Shown here: positions 45,353-56,542 of the stretch, piece by piece
Layout: each line of letters starts with the position of its first letter
Position numbering within the stretch: position 1 is the stretch's first letter
Assembly (NCBI RefSeq): GCF_030272615.1
Contig: NC_081409.1
Coordinates: forward strand, 470,450,573 to 470,514,572
Direction: 5' to 3'
Source of the DNA: Cryptomeria japonica
Lineage: Eukaryota; Streptophyta; Pinopsida; Cupressales; Cupressaceae
DNA length: 64,000 nucleotides
Notes under the pieces: model-generated
What the model was told of the DNA's origin: nothing
What the model saw: the letters and a program-made list of their open reading frames with translations, nothing else
Database searches by the model: none
Position numbers and translations under genes: made by a program

Positions 45353-47590
45353 ATGGTTTGTTTAGAGTCAATCCCTGCTCCATTTTTTTATGGTTCAAAC
45401 TATTCCATTCAGAGTTGTATAATGGAAGTCTACTTGTCCTCCCTAGGGTTTGATATGTGGATGTCTGTTGTAAATGGCTACCCTAGTAAATTTAGTCCTC
45501 CCACCGGTCTTTAAGTAGAAAGAATATCTAAGTGCAATGTTGAAGCCATGATGGCTATATTCAATGGACTTACCAGTGATATTTCATCACAAGTGGATAA
45601 GTATAGATCTTCAAAAAGTCTATGGGATAGATTGAAGATGCTTTATGGAAATGAGCCATGCTCTGCTGAATCAGATTGTGGAAGCATGAAGAACGACAAA
45701 GTAGACAAATGTGGAGGTGTCGATAGAAGATCGGTCAGCTGCTAGAGTTATGTTGAAGAGGAAACTCATCTCTTCTTGGCACAAGAGATAGAAAAAGTGA
45801 AATGCACACATCAGAATGTGACAAGGCAGACAGATCCCACTGGCAAGATGTCTTTGGGAGTGATGATGAAGATGAAGTTAAAGATATTCAATGTGAACTA
45901 GTAAGTGCACTAGAAGAGCTGCAAAATGTTAGAAATGAATTTTAGAGGTACAAAGATTCAATTCATGAAGAATGTAGCTAGTTGAGAATATGCCTTGAAG
46001 AATCAAATAATAATATCTTCATATTAACATCTCAACTAGAAGAGACAAAAGGATTGACTGGTGAATTGAAATTAGTCTTTGATGCTAAGGAGAGAAGATG
46101 TGAGGAACTCTAGCTAGAAGTGGAGACAAAGGACAAATAATTTTAGGACCTAAAAGGAGGAATGGAGAACATCAAGAAAGACCTTGAGAAGTGTCAAAAT
46201 AAGCTCAAGGTAAGGATCTGGTATGATGGCGACACTGAGGCCCTGGACAAAATGTTGATTAAACAAAAACACATCAAGGATATTGGAGGATTAGGATATG
46301 CTGCTAGTGAATTCTCCACAAGTGAGGATGTCTCTCTCAAGGACATCCAGTTTGTCTCTTCTAATGGAGATAACAAGGGTTAGACCTTCATAGTATGAAG
46401 TGCACCAAGAAAGAAGGTTGACCTAGCTACAATTGGTGAGGACTTGAGGCTAAAAATGAAGATCGGTGTAGCAAGAAGAAACAATGCAGATCCCAAAGGA
46501 AAGGGAAAGCTAAGAGAAGATAGGCTCACCAGAAATAAGAATGCAAGAAATCAGCCTAAGAGATTCCCCACTGGTGGAAGACAAAGAGATGCAGCACCCA
46601 AGAGAAGTAAAAGTGGAGAAGACAAACTAGTCAGATCACCTCATGTTTGGAGAAATTAATTTGTAAGTAATATATCTCCATTTTTTGGTTACTGTTTTGC
46701 TTGTAGAGGATATAGCCATAGGGTAGAGGAATGCAAAAAGATGTCTAGGAATAGAAAAAGCGTTCTTCCTAGGAATAGCAATTTAGTTTGTAGAAGATGT
46801 AATGCATTTGAGCATAGAACATCATAATGTAGAAACATGCATAAGCCCACTCCCGGTTATGCTAGCTAGAGTCCATTTGCTGCCTCAAGAAATATAAATT
46901 ATAAATATTATAACTGCAATGGATCTGGTGATAGACATAATGTGTGCATGAAGAATATGTTTCATGCACATGGCAGTCGGCATAATAGCTATGCCCAAAG
47001 GAGATATCCTCTTGCAAGATCAAGAAGTCAGTTGAAACTAGTAGTGGACTACATTGGCATGATCCTAAGAAGAAGATCAAACTAGTCTGATAGAAGGTCT
47101 TCCAATCATCTAGTTGGGATGAGGGCAGTATGCTTCTATGGCAATGCATCCTATCATACTGTAGAATCTGGTAATGCAAATACCTATCAACAGAAGAAGA
47201 TGAGACCTTCTCCAAAGGCTACAAATGAGAAGAGGAGGGAGTCCAAGCAAGTATGGAGGAAAAAGGAAGAGAACATAGCCATGGACCGACATTGTTCTCT
47301 CAATGCATAGATGATATCTCCTAAAGTTTAAAGGAGATGCAGATCCTTAGGGAGAGCTATATGTTGATCAAATCATTCACCCCCATATGTTGAGAAGGAA
47401 AAAGGAAAGACCAGGCAGTCATCAACATGATGAAGAAGATGAGATAAAAGAATGTGTGCAATTGAGATGGATCACTACTGCAATTGTCAAAGTGGGATGT
47501 GACACCGAAAGGAGAGCTAGTGGACAAAGTATACTGGCAGAGTTACTAAATTGGTACAGTAAACTGGTAGGTGGAGTATGTTATCGATAG
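45353..47590 (+). pseudogene. gag-like protein of element E (decayed, no pol)
   Basis: The ATG at 45353 (MVCLESIPAPFF) is followed by a UBN2-like Copia gag start (FYGSNYSIQSCIMEVYL, then MWMSVVNGY) and a MAIFNGL block at 45548. A coiled-coil region with several stops (45780-46260) comes next. Then LDKMLIKQKHIKDIGGLGY (46237-46300), and zinc knuckles FACRGYSHRVEECKK (46690) and CRRCNAFEHRTS (46793), with a third weak one near 46910. The last legible part (47119-47300) is basic. Stops and frameshifts are frequent. Unlike A and C it keeps the capsid-like N-terminus. Nothing resembling ORF X or pol is seen between 47600 and 48300. Confidence 0.68.
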
Positions 47591-48237
47591 GGACAGTTAC
47601 CGGTACTGAAGAATATGTGGTTCAATATGTTCCAGTTGTTTTTTCGTGACTCCATTTGCCTAGACAGATGAATCTATGTATCTGATGATATCAAAAGTTG
47701 TCCTAACTAACAGTGTGTTGGACCAGTAGTCATTCCCATGAGTATGAGACATTATGATGTCAACAGATATGAGAGTTGACATGGAGTCAATGTGACTTGG
47801 AATTAAGGTCAGGTATGTTTGCGTCACAAATATGGGATGTGTGTCATGGAAGTGAAAGACCATCAGCATGTATAGATGCTCACTTCCATAGTACAAAGTG
47901 CAGTTTGGGGTACTAGTTTAGGACTTTCTAGAAAATGAAGACCAGAGGGTTGTGATTCAGGGGGAGTTCATAGTCATATCTTATGATTGGTGCCTAATAC
48001 ACTTGACATAGGAGGAAATCAAGTGTCATTGCTACTACACTATGGACCAATATATAGGGAGATGTGAGTTACCTGCATAGCGGGAGAATATGTCAAACTA
48101 TTTGGTGTCTATTCTCTGGTTCATGTGCTGCTAGTTGAGAGGTTGCATAGCATAGTGGGAAAAAGGGAACAAGCAACCAGTACAAAAGGGGGAAGAGAGA
48201 GCTTGCAGTATACTAACTGTCAAGAGCCTTAGCCATT

Positions 48238-48314
48238 GTTTTCAAAGGGGGAGAAAGGATCTATAGTATACCGGATACTACATGTGTTTTGACATCAATG
48301 CCAAAGAGTGAGAT
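48238..48314 (+). other. Polypurine motifs of element E
   Basis: CAAAGGGGGAGAAAGG at about 48243 lies upstream. The terminal ATGCCAAAGAGTGAGAT, with substitutions in the G run, borders the 3' LTR at 48315. Confidence 0.65.
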
Positions 48315-50513
48315 TGTTGGCATTGTATTGTCATTGATTTCAATCGGTATAGCATGATTCGTGTGGCAGATTGAAGTGTATTGGTGACATTGATGTCTGC
48401 CAAGTATTGCATGTCACCAGTACACAAGTTAGTGTTGACTTGTGTTGATGGCAAGTATTGAAAACCAGTATGGTATGATGACCAGTAAAGTAATGTGTTG
48501 GCATTCAGATGTTACCAACCACTAATAATGTGTCTAGCAAGTTAGTAGGGTGAGCTAGTGACAAAGTACAAAACCGGTATGCAGGGGGATGTGAAACTGT
48601 AGGACTCCCATCAGAGGACTAGGTCATCCCAGGATGGTGACATGACCGACAGAGTTTAGACTACTTCAAGTTAGTAAAGTAGACAAAGGGGATGTCTACC
48701 AGATTATGTGTAGGAGATGTATCTGCTCACACAAGGAGGTAATATTAGTGCAACATTGGAAGTTGAAAAGCACAATATGTTGATAATTGATTCTCTTCTA
48801 TCATTGGCCCGTAGATGACAAGGATCCACTCCCACTCGTAAGTGGATCTTATCTCCTATTATGTAAAGTATGCATCTTAGTTCTCTGAGATAAGATAGAA
48901 TTAGAAGGTGGGTGATTGAAGGCTCACACCGAATCTATCGGTGAATCAAAGGGATACCTCAAGTGCATGAAATCGGGTATATGAATTGGACTGACATAGA
49001 AGGCATGATATGCCACCAGGATAGAAAAGGAAGAGTAAAGAAGTGATGGGTTTGTCACCTTGAAAAACCAGCTGAGATACTATTCGGTCTGATGATGAAG
49101 AGGGAAAAGTGGATACACTATAGATAGAGAGTGCAATTGGTATGTAAATGACTTAGATTGTATCAATCAAAGGTTGATGACATGGTTTCATTGGGATGGT
49201 TGTCAGTGAGCATGAGAACCGGTAAGGAAGCAAAGAGGCTAAGTGATATGCTCCTTCCTAATGAGAATGAGCATACTATGGATAGAGATGTCTATTGATC
49301 GATTAAGGTGTTTCACCGATAAATCAACAAAGTGCAGACATGAAGGGTGACTCGTAAAGTGTGAGATATTGGCAGGGTTAGAGAATCGACAGCAAAGAAG
49401 GATCGGTTGAGTGTTTGGTCAGTGATCCTATCTGAACCAACACAGAGGTCCAAACTAAGGTGGATGTCGACAAAGGTGCCACGTGGAGTCAAGGTGGAGG
49501 ACATGCATGCAGCGGTAGATGGAGTGTGCACCAATGAGCTTGTTGTAGAGTTGGTCGACATTAATTGTAGACCCCATAAATCATGGGATGTGTTGCAGAT
49601 GCATTGTAGAAGTGTTTGGCTCGAGGAAGGTCAAACATAGGTGATCGATGGGATGCATCGATCGATGCAGAGCATCTAGGTGCAGAATGAGGTTTGTGAT
49701 GCAATTTGCAACACCATTTATGGTGATTGATCTTGTGTCTCTCCGATTGACTGTCTATGTTTTCTAATTTTAGCAAACGTGCCTTGGAAGGAAGAAGATA
49801 TGGTAGGTAATGCTTGATTGCTTACAGGTTGCCTATCTTCATGCAGAACACAATCAAATCAGATCTGATATGCTTCACGATCAATGGAAGAAACCCTAAT
49901 TGTTCCAAGTTCAAACTCACGTCTTGGCCGAAAAATCTAGCTATATGTATGCGAGCCAAAGATATTGTTTGTGTTGCTGAAGGAGAGAGTGTTGCTACTA
50001 TAAAAGAGAGAAAATCAGTCAAGTGCTCATCAAGAGTCAGAGGAGAGACTGAGTGTGAGATTGAATTAGGTTGAAGAGTTCAACCGATAAGAGTCAGGCA
50101 ACTGGTAGTCATCCATTGAGTTTGACAGAGGAGGTAACCAGTGGTGACCAAGAGTTGCAGAAGAGTGCAGTGTAGGCAAGCAAAGAACCAGCAGAAGATA
50201 GTTCCTATGGAGAGTAGCATAGAAGTTGAGAGAAGAGGCAACCAGCAAAGAGAACCAATAGAGAGAGAACTGGTAGAGAAGAAGAAGAGGCTGAACCAAT
50301 AAGGTTGCAGTAGGAGATAAGGTTGCAGCAGTGAGAGGGCGAGGTAGAGAATCGGCAGTGAACTCGACAAGGGATCCAGCAGTTGAGATTTGCAGAAGAG
50401 TTACAAAATCTCTTTGTAATAAGGTTATTAACTTGTAAATGATTATGTTTTGTAATTACTAGGTTGGAACTCGGTCTAGGGGTTGTAGCTCCTTGGGTTG
50501 GTGCCCTAAATCA
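48315..50513 (+). repeat. 3' LTR of element E, truncated at its end
   Basis: Starts TGTTGGCATTG and matches the 5' LTR until GTGCCCTAAATCA near 50513, where the match ends before the last few hundred bases of the 5' copy. The palindrome TGCATCGATCGATGCA lies at 49654-49669. Confidence 0.82.
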
Positions 50514-51889
50514 ATCTCATGCCTAAATCTTTTGGGCATAAACACAACAACAATTTTTTTTAAAAACAACACAAAATAACTAGATGTTCTTTGATTAAAG
50601 GTGTGATAAATAAGTTTGTCTGTTCTAAGGGTTAACTCATGAGCTAAAAGAATGGGTTCCCTAAGTTAATTTAATTAACATAATAAATATAGCGTTTGCA
50701 TTTTTATAATGATATAATTTTACCCAAGGAGTTATCACAACTTTATTTATTAATTAATTAATTTACCTCAAATAGTTCTCCAATTTTCAAATCAAGAGAT
50801 AATATTCATTTAATTGCTTTATAAACTAATTAAAATAATTCTAGCACATATTCCATGATATTCAAAAATAATGAATTTAACAATAGTAAATATTGTTTTA
50901 AAATTCACCTATTAAAGTTGACTAAATCAAATATAATAATTTCCTAGTCCATAACTGTATATTTATGTTGAAATATTTTCCCTAAAATATTAAAGAATAA
51001 ATATTTAATATCCGACATTTAAATTACCCCTTTAACCAGAAATTACTCATTTTACTATATAAAATATTCACGAAATAATTCTTAAGAAAATTACCCATAC
51101 ATGTATATAATATTGCCTATTTAAATAAATATTTACATTTCCAACTCACTCCCTAAAAGAATAACTAACCTAAAAATATTTTCCTTAAATCAAATGGGGT
51201 TTTCCCATTTCAAAATTTAAAATAACTCCCCCCCCCCCCCCCCCCCGCTTTTATTATTTTTAATACTCCTCCATTCATTTTAACCCCAACTAGTGTTTAT
51301 ATTATTTTATATTCTTGTCTCTTTTTATTTTGTATTTTCATTTACCCTAACTCAAAATAGGGTTAGGGTTTTATGTTTTCTCAACATAATCTTTTTTTCT
51401 TATTCATTTACCCTAACCCGAAATTGAGCTAGGGTTTTATTTTAACAACACATTATTATTATTATTATTGTGGTTGTGTGTGTGTGTGTGTGCAAGTGAA
51501 GAAGGGTGGAGGAATGGCCGAAGGGAGGCCGAAGGAGGCAGAGGAAGGGAAAAGGGAGGCATGAAGGTGCAGAGAGGTGGAGGTTATGGCGAGAGGGGTG
51601 GCTTTGTTTGAGTAGCCATCAGTGGTGCCACGGCGCCACTAGTGGGTCACCCCACTATGTGGGTTGCGTCCCACACAATGGCCTCGGCCACTATGTGGGT
51701 CGCGGCCTACATAGTTGGTGCAACCCGCACAGAGGGTGTTGCCACCTATGTGGGTCGCAGCCCACACAGTGTTTGCGGACCACTATGTGGTCTCGGCCCG
51801 CGGGGCCTATGACATGCCAAATCCATTAACCTATATTTTTATGAGCATTTTTTTAAAAAAAGCATAAATAAATAATTACATTTATATAT
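50514..51889. other. Unassigned AT-rich stretch with GC-rich tail
   Basis: The first kilobase is very AT-rich without coding motifs. A C-run (about 51228-51246), an (ATT)n and (TG)n run (about 51453-51492) and a GC-rich repeat block (51620-51812) follow. The 107-codon frame at 51506-51829 lies in this block and has no known motif. The stretch stands where the 5' LTR of element G should be but does not match its 3' LTR. Confidence 0.45.
51620..51812. repeat. GC-rich repeat block with CTATGTGGGTCGC-type units
   Basis: The phrase CACTATGTGGGT or CTATGTGGGTCGC recurs about five times, mixed with GCCCACACA-like arms that partly pair with it. It is similar in style to the palindromic array at 28811-29060 but different in sequence. 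Confidence 0.6.
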
Positions 51890-51908
51890 AAGTATCAGAA
51901 CTATCAAT

Positions 51909-51920
51909 TGGTATCAGAGC
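51909..51920 (+). other. Primer-binding site of element G
   Basis: TGGTATCAGAGC is an exact match to the initiator tRNA-Met PBS. Confidence 0.88.
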
Positions 51921-51971
51921 TTTGGACTCCAGAAGAAAAAGTTTAAAGGTACTTGAGGCAAAGATCCAAAG

Positions 51972-52961
51972 ATGTATACGAGGGATGCACCAAAGCTGAA
52001 CAAGTCAAGTTTCTCTACATGGCAGAAAAGGAAGAAGCTACACCTATCAGGAATTGGAGAATATGTTGTATATTATCTGGAGAATGATTTCATCACACCG
52101 AGCACCTATCCATTGACTATGGAAGAAATAAAGGCAAAGCAAGAACATATCCAAGCAATGATTGAAATAACATCTGCATTGACCGACTCAGAGTTTAATG
52201 ATCTAGAAGGCTACAATGATGCAAAGGCAATGTGGGACAAGCTCATATCTGTATATGGTGGTGATGAACATGTTCAAAGAGAAAAAGTAGACAGTCTAAG
52301 AGGACAACTTGAATCTATGAGGATGAATGAAGGTGAGAACATAACTCAGTATAGTACAAGACTAAAGAAGATTGTCAATCAAATCAAAGGAGCAGGTGGA
52401 ACTATTGAAGAAAAGGATATAACAAGCAAGTTGTTAAGAACCCTTCTACCGGCCTATGCAATCTGAGTCTCTGCAATCAATGAATTGAGGTCTGTACCTA
52501 ATATGATAGTTTCTTTAGATGCTACTATTGGTAAGCTACATGCATTTGAGTTAAGTAACTTTGATAATAGTGGATCTTCGGTAAATAAAATTGAATCTGC
52601 ATTCAGTTCTTTTCATCTTGATGAATCTAATGATTACAATGAAAGAAAGTATAAGTACTCTAAAGGAGATCACAGTGGAGCAAGTGAAAGATTTTGTAAG
52701 AACATGGAAGAAGTACACAAACTGTATGAGGAAATTAGAAAGCAGGAAGAGTTCGAAGCACTATTAGCTAGAAAGTTACCGAGAGGCAAAGGTAAGTATA
52801 AAGGAAAACTACCTTTGAAATGTTTCAATTGTGATAAAATAGGACATATGGCTTCTAACTGTCCTGACAAAGATTCTACTGAAAAGAGAGATTATCGAGA
52901 TGACAGACAGAAAGATAATCATTACAGAGGACACCGAGACTTCAGAAGAAGAGATAGATAA
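51972..52961 (+). pseudogene. gag of Copia element G
   Basis: The ATG at 51972 opens one frame broken by a single TGA at 52464-52466. The first part is UBN2-like (FSTWQKRKKLHL, then AKAMWDKLISVYGG, then LRGQLESMRMNEGENI, then LLRTLLPAY), the usual Copia capsid fold. Near residue 280 a complete CCHC knuckle CFNCDKIGHMASNC follows. It is about 330 codons long. The pol frame opens in a different phase just before the gag stop, so a small indel has separated what is usually one Copia polyprotein. Confidence 0.85.
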
Positions 52962-55900
52962 TAGCCGATGAGGAATCCAACGATGATAAATCAGATGAAA
53001 CTAATATAGAGGAAGTAGTTTATGTGGCTATCAAAGATGGATCAGATGAAGAAAGGTATGAAGAAAAAGCCCTAATATCTCACATAAATACTAATGATTC
53101 TTGGATCATAGATAGTGGATTCTCGCATCATATGGTAGGTGATAAACACAAGTTTGTTATGTTAGAAGATTATGATGGAGGCTATGTAAGATTTGGTAAT
53201 GATGCACCATGTCCAGTAAGAGGTAAAGGATCTATAACACTTCTTGACAATGCAAGATGCAATGATGTTTATTGGGTTGAAGGTTTGAAATACAATTTGT
53301 TGAGTGTAGCACAGCTAAACAATACAGGTTACCGAATACAATTTCAGAAAGGAATTGTCAAAGTTCATGACAAGCATGGAAAGTTAGCTGCTACTGAGAC
53401 ACAAACAAAAGGTAATACATTTCACCTTGACTCAACTCGGAACAAGTGTCTGTATGCAAAGATAGATGATACCTGGTTATGGCACAAGAGGTTTTATCAT
53501 GTAAATTTTGATAATCTGATCAAAATAAGTAAGAAGCACCGAGTAAGAGGTCTACCGAGTCTTGAAAAACCTAAGAATGCTATGTGTCGAGGATGCCAGA
53601 TGGGTAAGATGACAAGATCAAGCTTTACAAGTAAGTCTTACACCTCTAAGGGAATTTTAGATCTTGTGCATACTGATCTTTGTGGTCCTATGAAAGTTCA
53701 AAGTTATTATGGTGATAAATATTTCATATTATTTGTGGATGATTACTCAAGGATGATGTCAGTAATGTTTTTAAAAGAAAACTCAGAAGCTTTTCAATTT
53801 TTTAAATGGTACAAGGCAAGAGTTGAAAATGAAACTGGAAGACAATTGAAATGTCTTAGATCAGATAGAGGAGGAGAGTTCACATCTGATGAGTTCAACT
53901 TATTCTGCAATGATCATGGTATTAAAAGACAAGTCTCTGCACCGAGAACTCCACAGCAAAATGGAATAGCTAAGAGAAGAAAAAGATCTATTGTGGATTG
54001 TGCAAGAACCCTGATGATTGAAAAGAAAGTGCCACAAACATTTTGGAGGGAAGCAATAAGCATAGCAGTTTACACCCTGAATTGAGTACAACTGAAGAAA
54101 GGTACTTTCAAGACACCATATAAAATCTGGTATGACAAGAAACCTAATATAAGCTATTTTAAAATCTTTGGAAGTAGATGCTATGTACACAAAGATGATA
54201 GAAATGGCAAGTTTGATCAGAAAAGTGAAGAAGGAACATTTCTAGGTTATTCTTCTAGAAGCAAAGCATTTAAATGTCTGATCAAATCATCTAACAAAAT
54301 AGTAGAAAGAACAAATGTGAAAATTGATGAATTTGCAGAAAGAAATGATGAAGGAAATTCCAAAGAACCAGAAGATTATGATGAATTTTTCTATGTTCAA
54401 TCGACAAGTCCTACCGAGAAAACTGTTGAAGAAAATGAAGAGAATATCCAGTTACCGAGTGATGAAGAAGATCATACAGAGCCTACCGAGCCTTTATTAG
54501 CCAAGTATGTCAAAAGACATCATGCAACAAGTCAAATTATAGGAGATAAGGATGATCCAGTGATGACAAGGAACAAACTAAGACAGAACACATGTCTGAT
54601 ATCTGAATTTGAACCGAGAATAGTGAAAGAGGCATTTAATAGTGAAGATTGGATAAATGCTATGACAGAAGAGATTGATCAAATCAAGAAGAATGACACA
54701 TGGACACTAATCCCAAGACTGAAGGACAAAAATGTAATTGGTACAAAGTGGATTTTCAGAAACAAGCTAAATGAAAAAGGTGAGGTCATTCGAAATAAAG
54801 CAAGACTAGTATGCAAAGGTTATGCTCAAGAAGAAGGAATTGATTATGGTGAAACTTTTGCACCTATGGCTAGACTTCAAGGAGTAAGAACATTGTTGGC
54901 ATATGTTGCTTTCAAAAATTTCAAGGTATATCAAACAGATGTCAAATCTACATTTCTGAATGGAATATTAGAAGAAGAAGTTTTTATTGAACAACTTGAA
55001 GGATTTGTTGAAGACAAGAGTAAAGATCAGGTATGTAAATTGAACAAAGCATTATATGGTATGAAAGATTGCACTCTTATTTGATTAAGATTGGTTTTAT
55101 AAGGACAAGTGAATAGCAATATGTACATGAAGAATGATGAAAATGGAATACTTAGCCATATTTGTTGATGATATTATATTTTGTGGAAATGACTCTTTAT
55201 GCAGGAACTTTGGAAATGAAATGAGAAAAGAATTTGAGATGTCATTAATCGGTGAGATAAAGTATTTTATAGGTTTATAGATACTGCAAATGAAAAATGA
55301 GATTTTTATTACTCAATCCAAGTACATAAAGGAAATCTTGAAGAAATTTGGAATGGAGGATTCAAAACCAGTAAGTACTCCTATGACTACCAACTGTAAA
55401 CTATCAAAGAACGATGAATCTGCATCTGTTGATGAGACACTTTACTGATCCATGATTGGAAAGCTACAATATGTTGTTCACAGTAGACCAGACATAGCAC
55501 ATGCAGTAGGTATAGTTGCAAGATTCTCTGCAGATCCTAAGGAAACACACATGACAGCAATCAAAAGAATTTTTAGATACTTGAAAGGCACCGAGGATTA
55601 TGGCTTAGTATATTAGAAAGGAAATGATTTTGATTTAAAAGTGTATACTGATGCTGATTGGGCAGGCAACATTGATGATAGAAAAAGCACAAGTGGAGGA
55701 GCTTTTTTTTAGGAGAAAGACTAGTGAGTTGGCTTAGCAAGAAACAAGGATGTGTTTCACAGTCAACAGCAGAAGTTGAATACGTTGCTGCAACATTGAA
55801 TTGTACCAACATAGCATGGATCAAACAACTATTGGAAGGTATAAGTGAGAAAGTTACCAAGCCAATAACTATATTATGTGATAATACTAGTGCCATTAAC

Positions 55901-56113
55901 ATTTCGAAGAAACTTGTTATGCACTCTAAGACAAAGCACATCTCTGTCAAATATCATTATCTTAGAGAAGAAGCTCAAAAGAAGAAAGTGGTGTTGGAGT
56001 ATGTTAGCACAAAGGAACAAATAGCAGATATCTTCACTAAGCCACTACCAAGGGACACTTTTGAGTATCTCAGAAGTAAGTTAGGGGTCCTACCCCTATC
56101 TTCTACTCACTGA
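52956..56113 (+). pseudogene. pol of Copia element G: protease, integrase, RT, RNase H
   Basis: Protease WIIDSGFSHHMVG (about 53103), then GAG-pre-integrase LWHKRFYHVNF with CRGCQMGK, integrase core (HTDLCGP, VDDYSRMM, SDRGGEF, then a PQQNG stretch where IAKR replaces the usual VAER), and RT (DTWTLIPR, GTKWIF, TDVKSTFLNG, then FVDDIIFCGN near 55160). RNase H has DADWAGN, KSTSGG, STAEVEY and CDNTSAI, ending DIFTKPLPRDTFEYLR. A TGA at 54083-54085 and a TGA at 55082-55084 break the frame; the RT palm is deleted or shifted after ALYGMK; one T is missing from the T-run at 55703-55710, shifting the RNase H frame. Ty1/Copia domain order is clear. Confidence 0.92.
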
Positions 56114-56332
56114 CCGAGTTCGGTGAAAGCATCAATTCGATGACTATCGAATATCTTTTAAGAGTTGATGCTGATTTACACACTTTAGGATGTTTTCTAA
56201 AGGTGTGCAGGAAACAGTGCAGGATACAATAAAAGAAACAGGAATTGAAGACAAAATGCTCTGATCGAGACTAAGTTGACACATTACAGCAAGAATTTAC
56301 TTCATACAGGAAGAAATTATGTTTTAGTTCTT

Positions 56333-56542
56333 TACTTTGGCATTGTTGTCAAAGGGGGAGAAGACTGAAGGAGATTGAAGAAAAAGGGGGAGAAGACTGG
56401 AGAAAAGAGGAGAAGTCTAATGTATGCGGGAGAATTCTGATGACAGGAAGAGAGCATTTCAGAATCTCACAAACAACTTATAGTAATCTGAATCAATTAG
56501 GTCAAATCAATTGGTTTTTCCATCAATGCCAAAGGGGGAGAT
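56333..56542 (+). other. Polypurine tracts of element G
   Basis: ATTGTTGTCAAAGGGGGAG (about 56341-56360), AAAAAGGGGGAG (about 56381) and the terminal ATGCCAAAGGGGGAGAT ending at 56542. Confidence 0.82.

Larger units (their letters stand above)
37672..50513 (+). mobile_element. LTR element E: gag-only Copia-like remnant, 3' truncated
   Basis: Two long direct repeats (37672-45279, split by element F, and 48315-50513) flank about 3 kb with a tRNA-Met PBS, a gag-like region with coiled coil and zinc knuckles, and a polypurine motif. No pol motif is found. The 3' LTR stops matching near 50513, so its end and the right target duplication are lost. The LTRs are unusually long (about 2.47 kb for the 5' copy without F). 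Confidence 0.82.

Noticed and set aside
51353-51440. TTAGGG/CCCTAA-like words near 51.4 kb
   Set aside because: Only two or three imperfect units, not a TTTAGGG array; no evidence for an interstitial telomere.
51506-51829. 107-codon frame in the GC-rich block at 51.6 kb
   Set aside because: Frame openness follows from low AT content and repeats of CTATGTGGG; no recognised domain.
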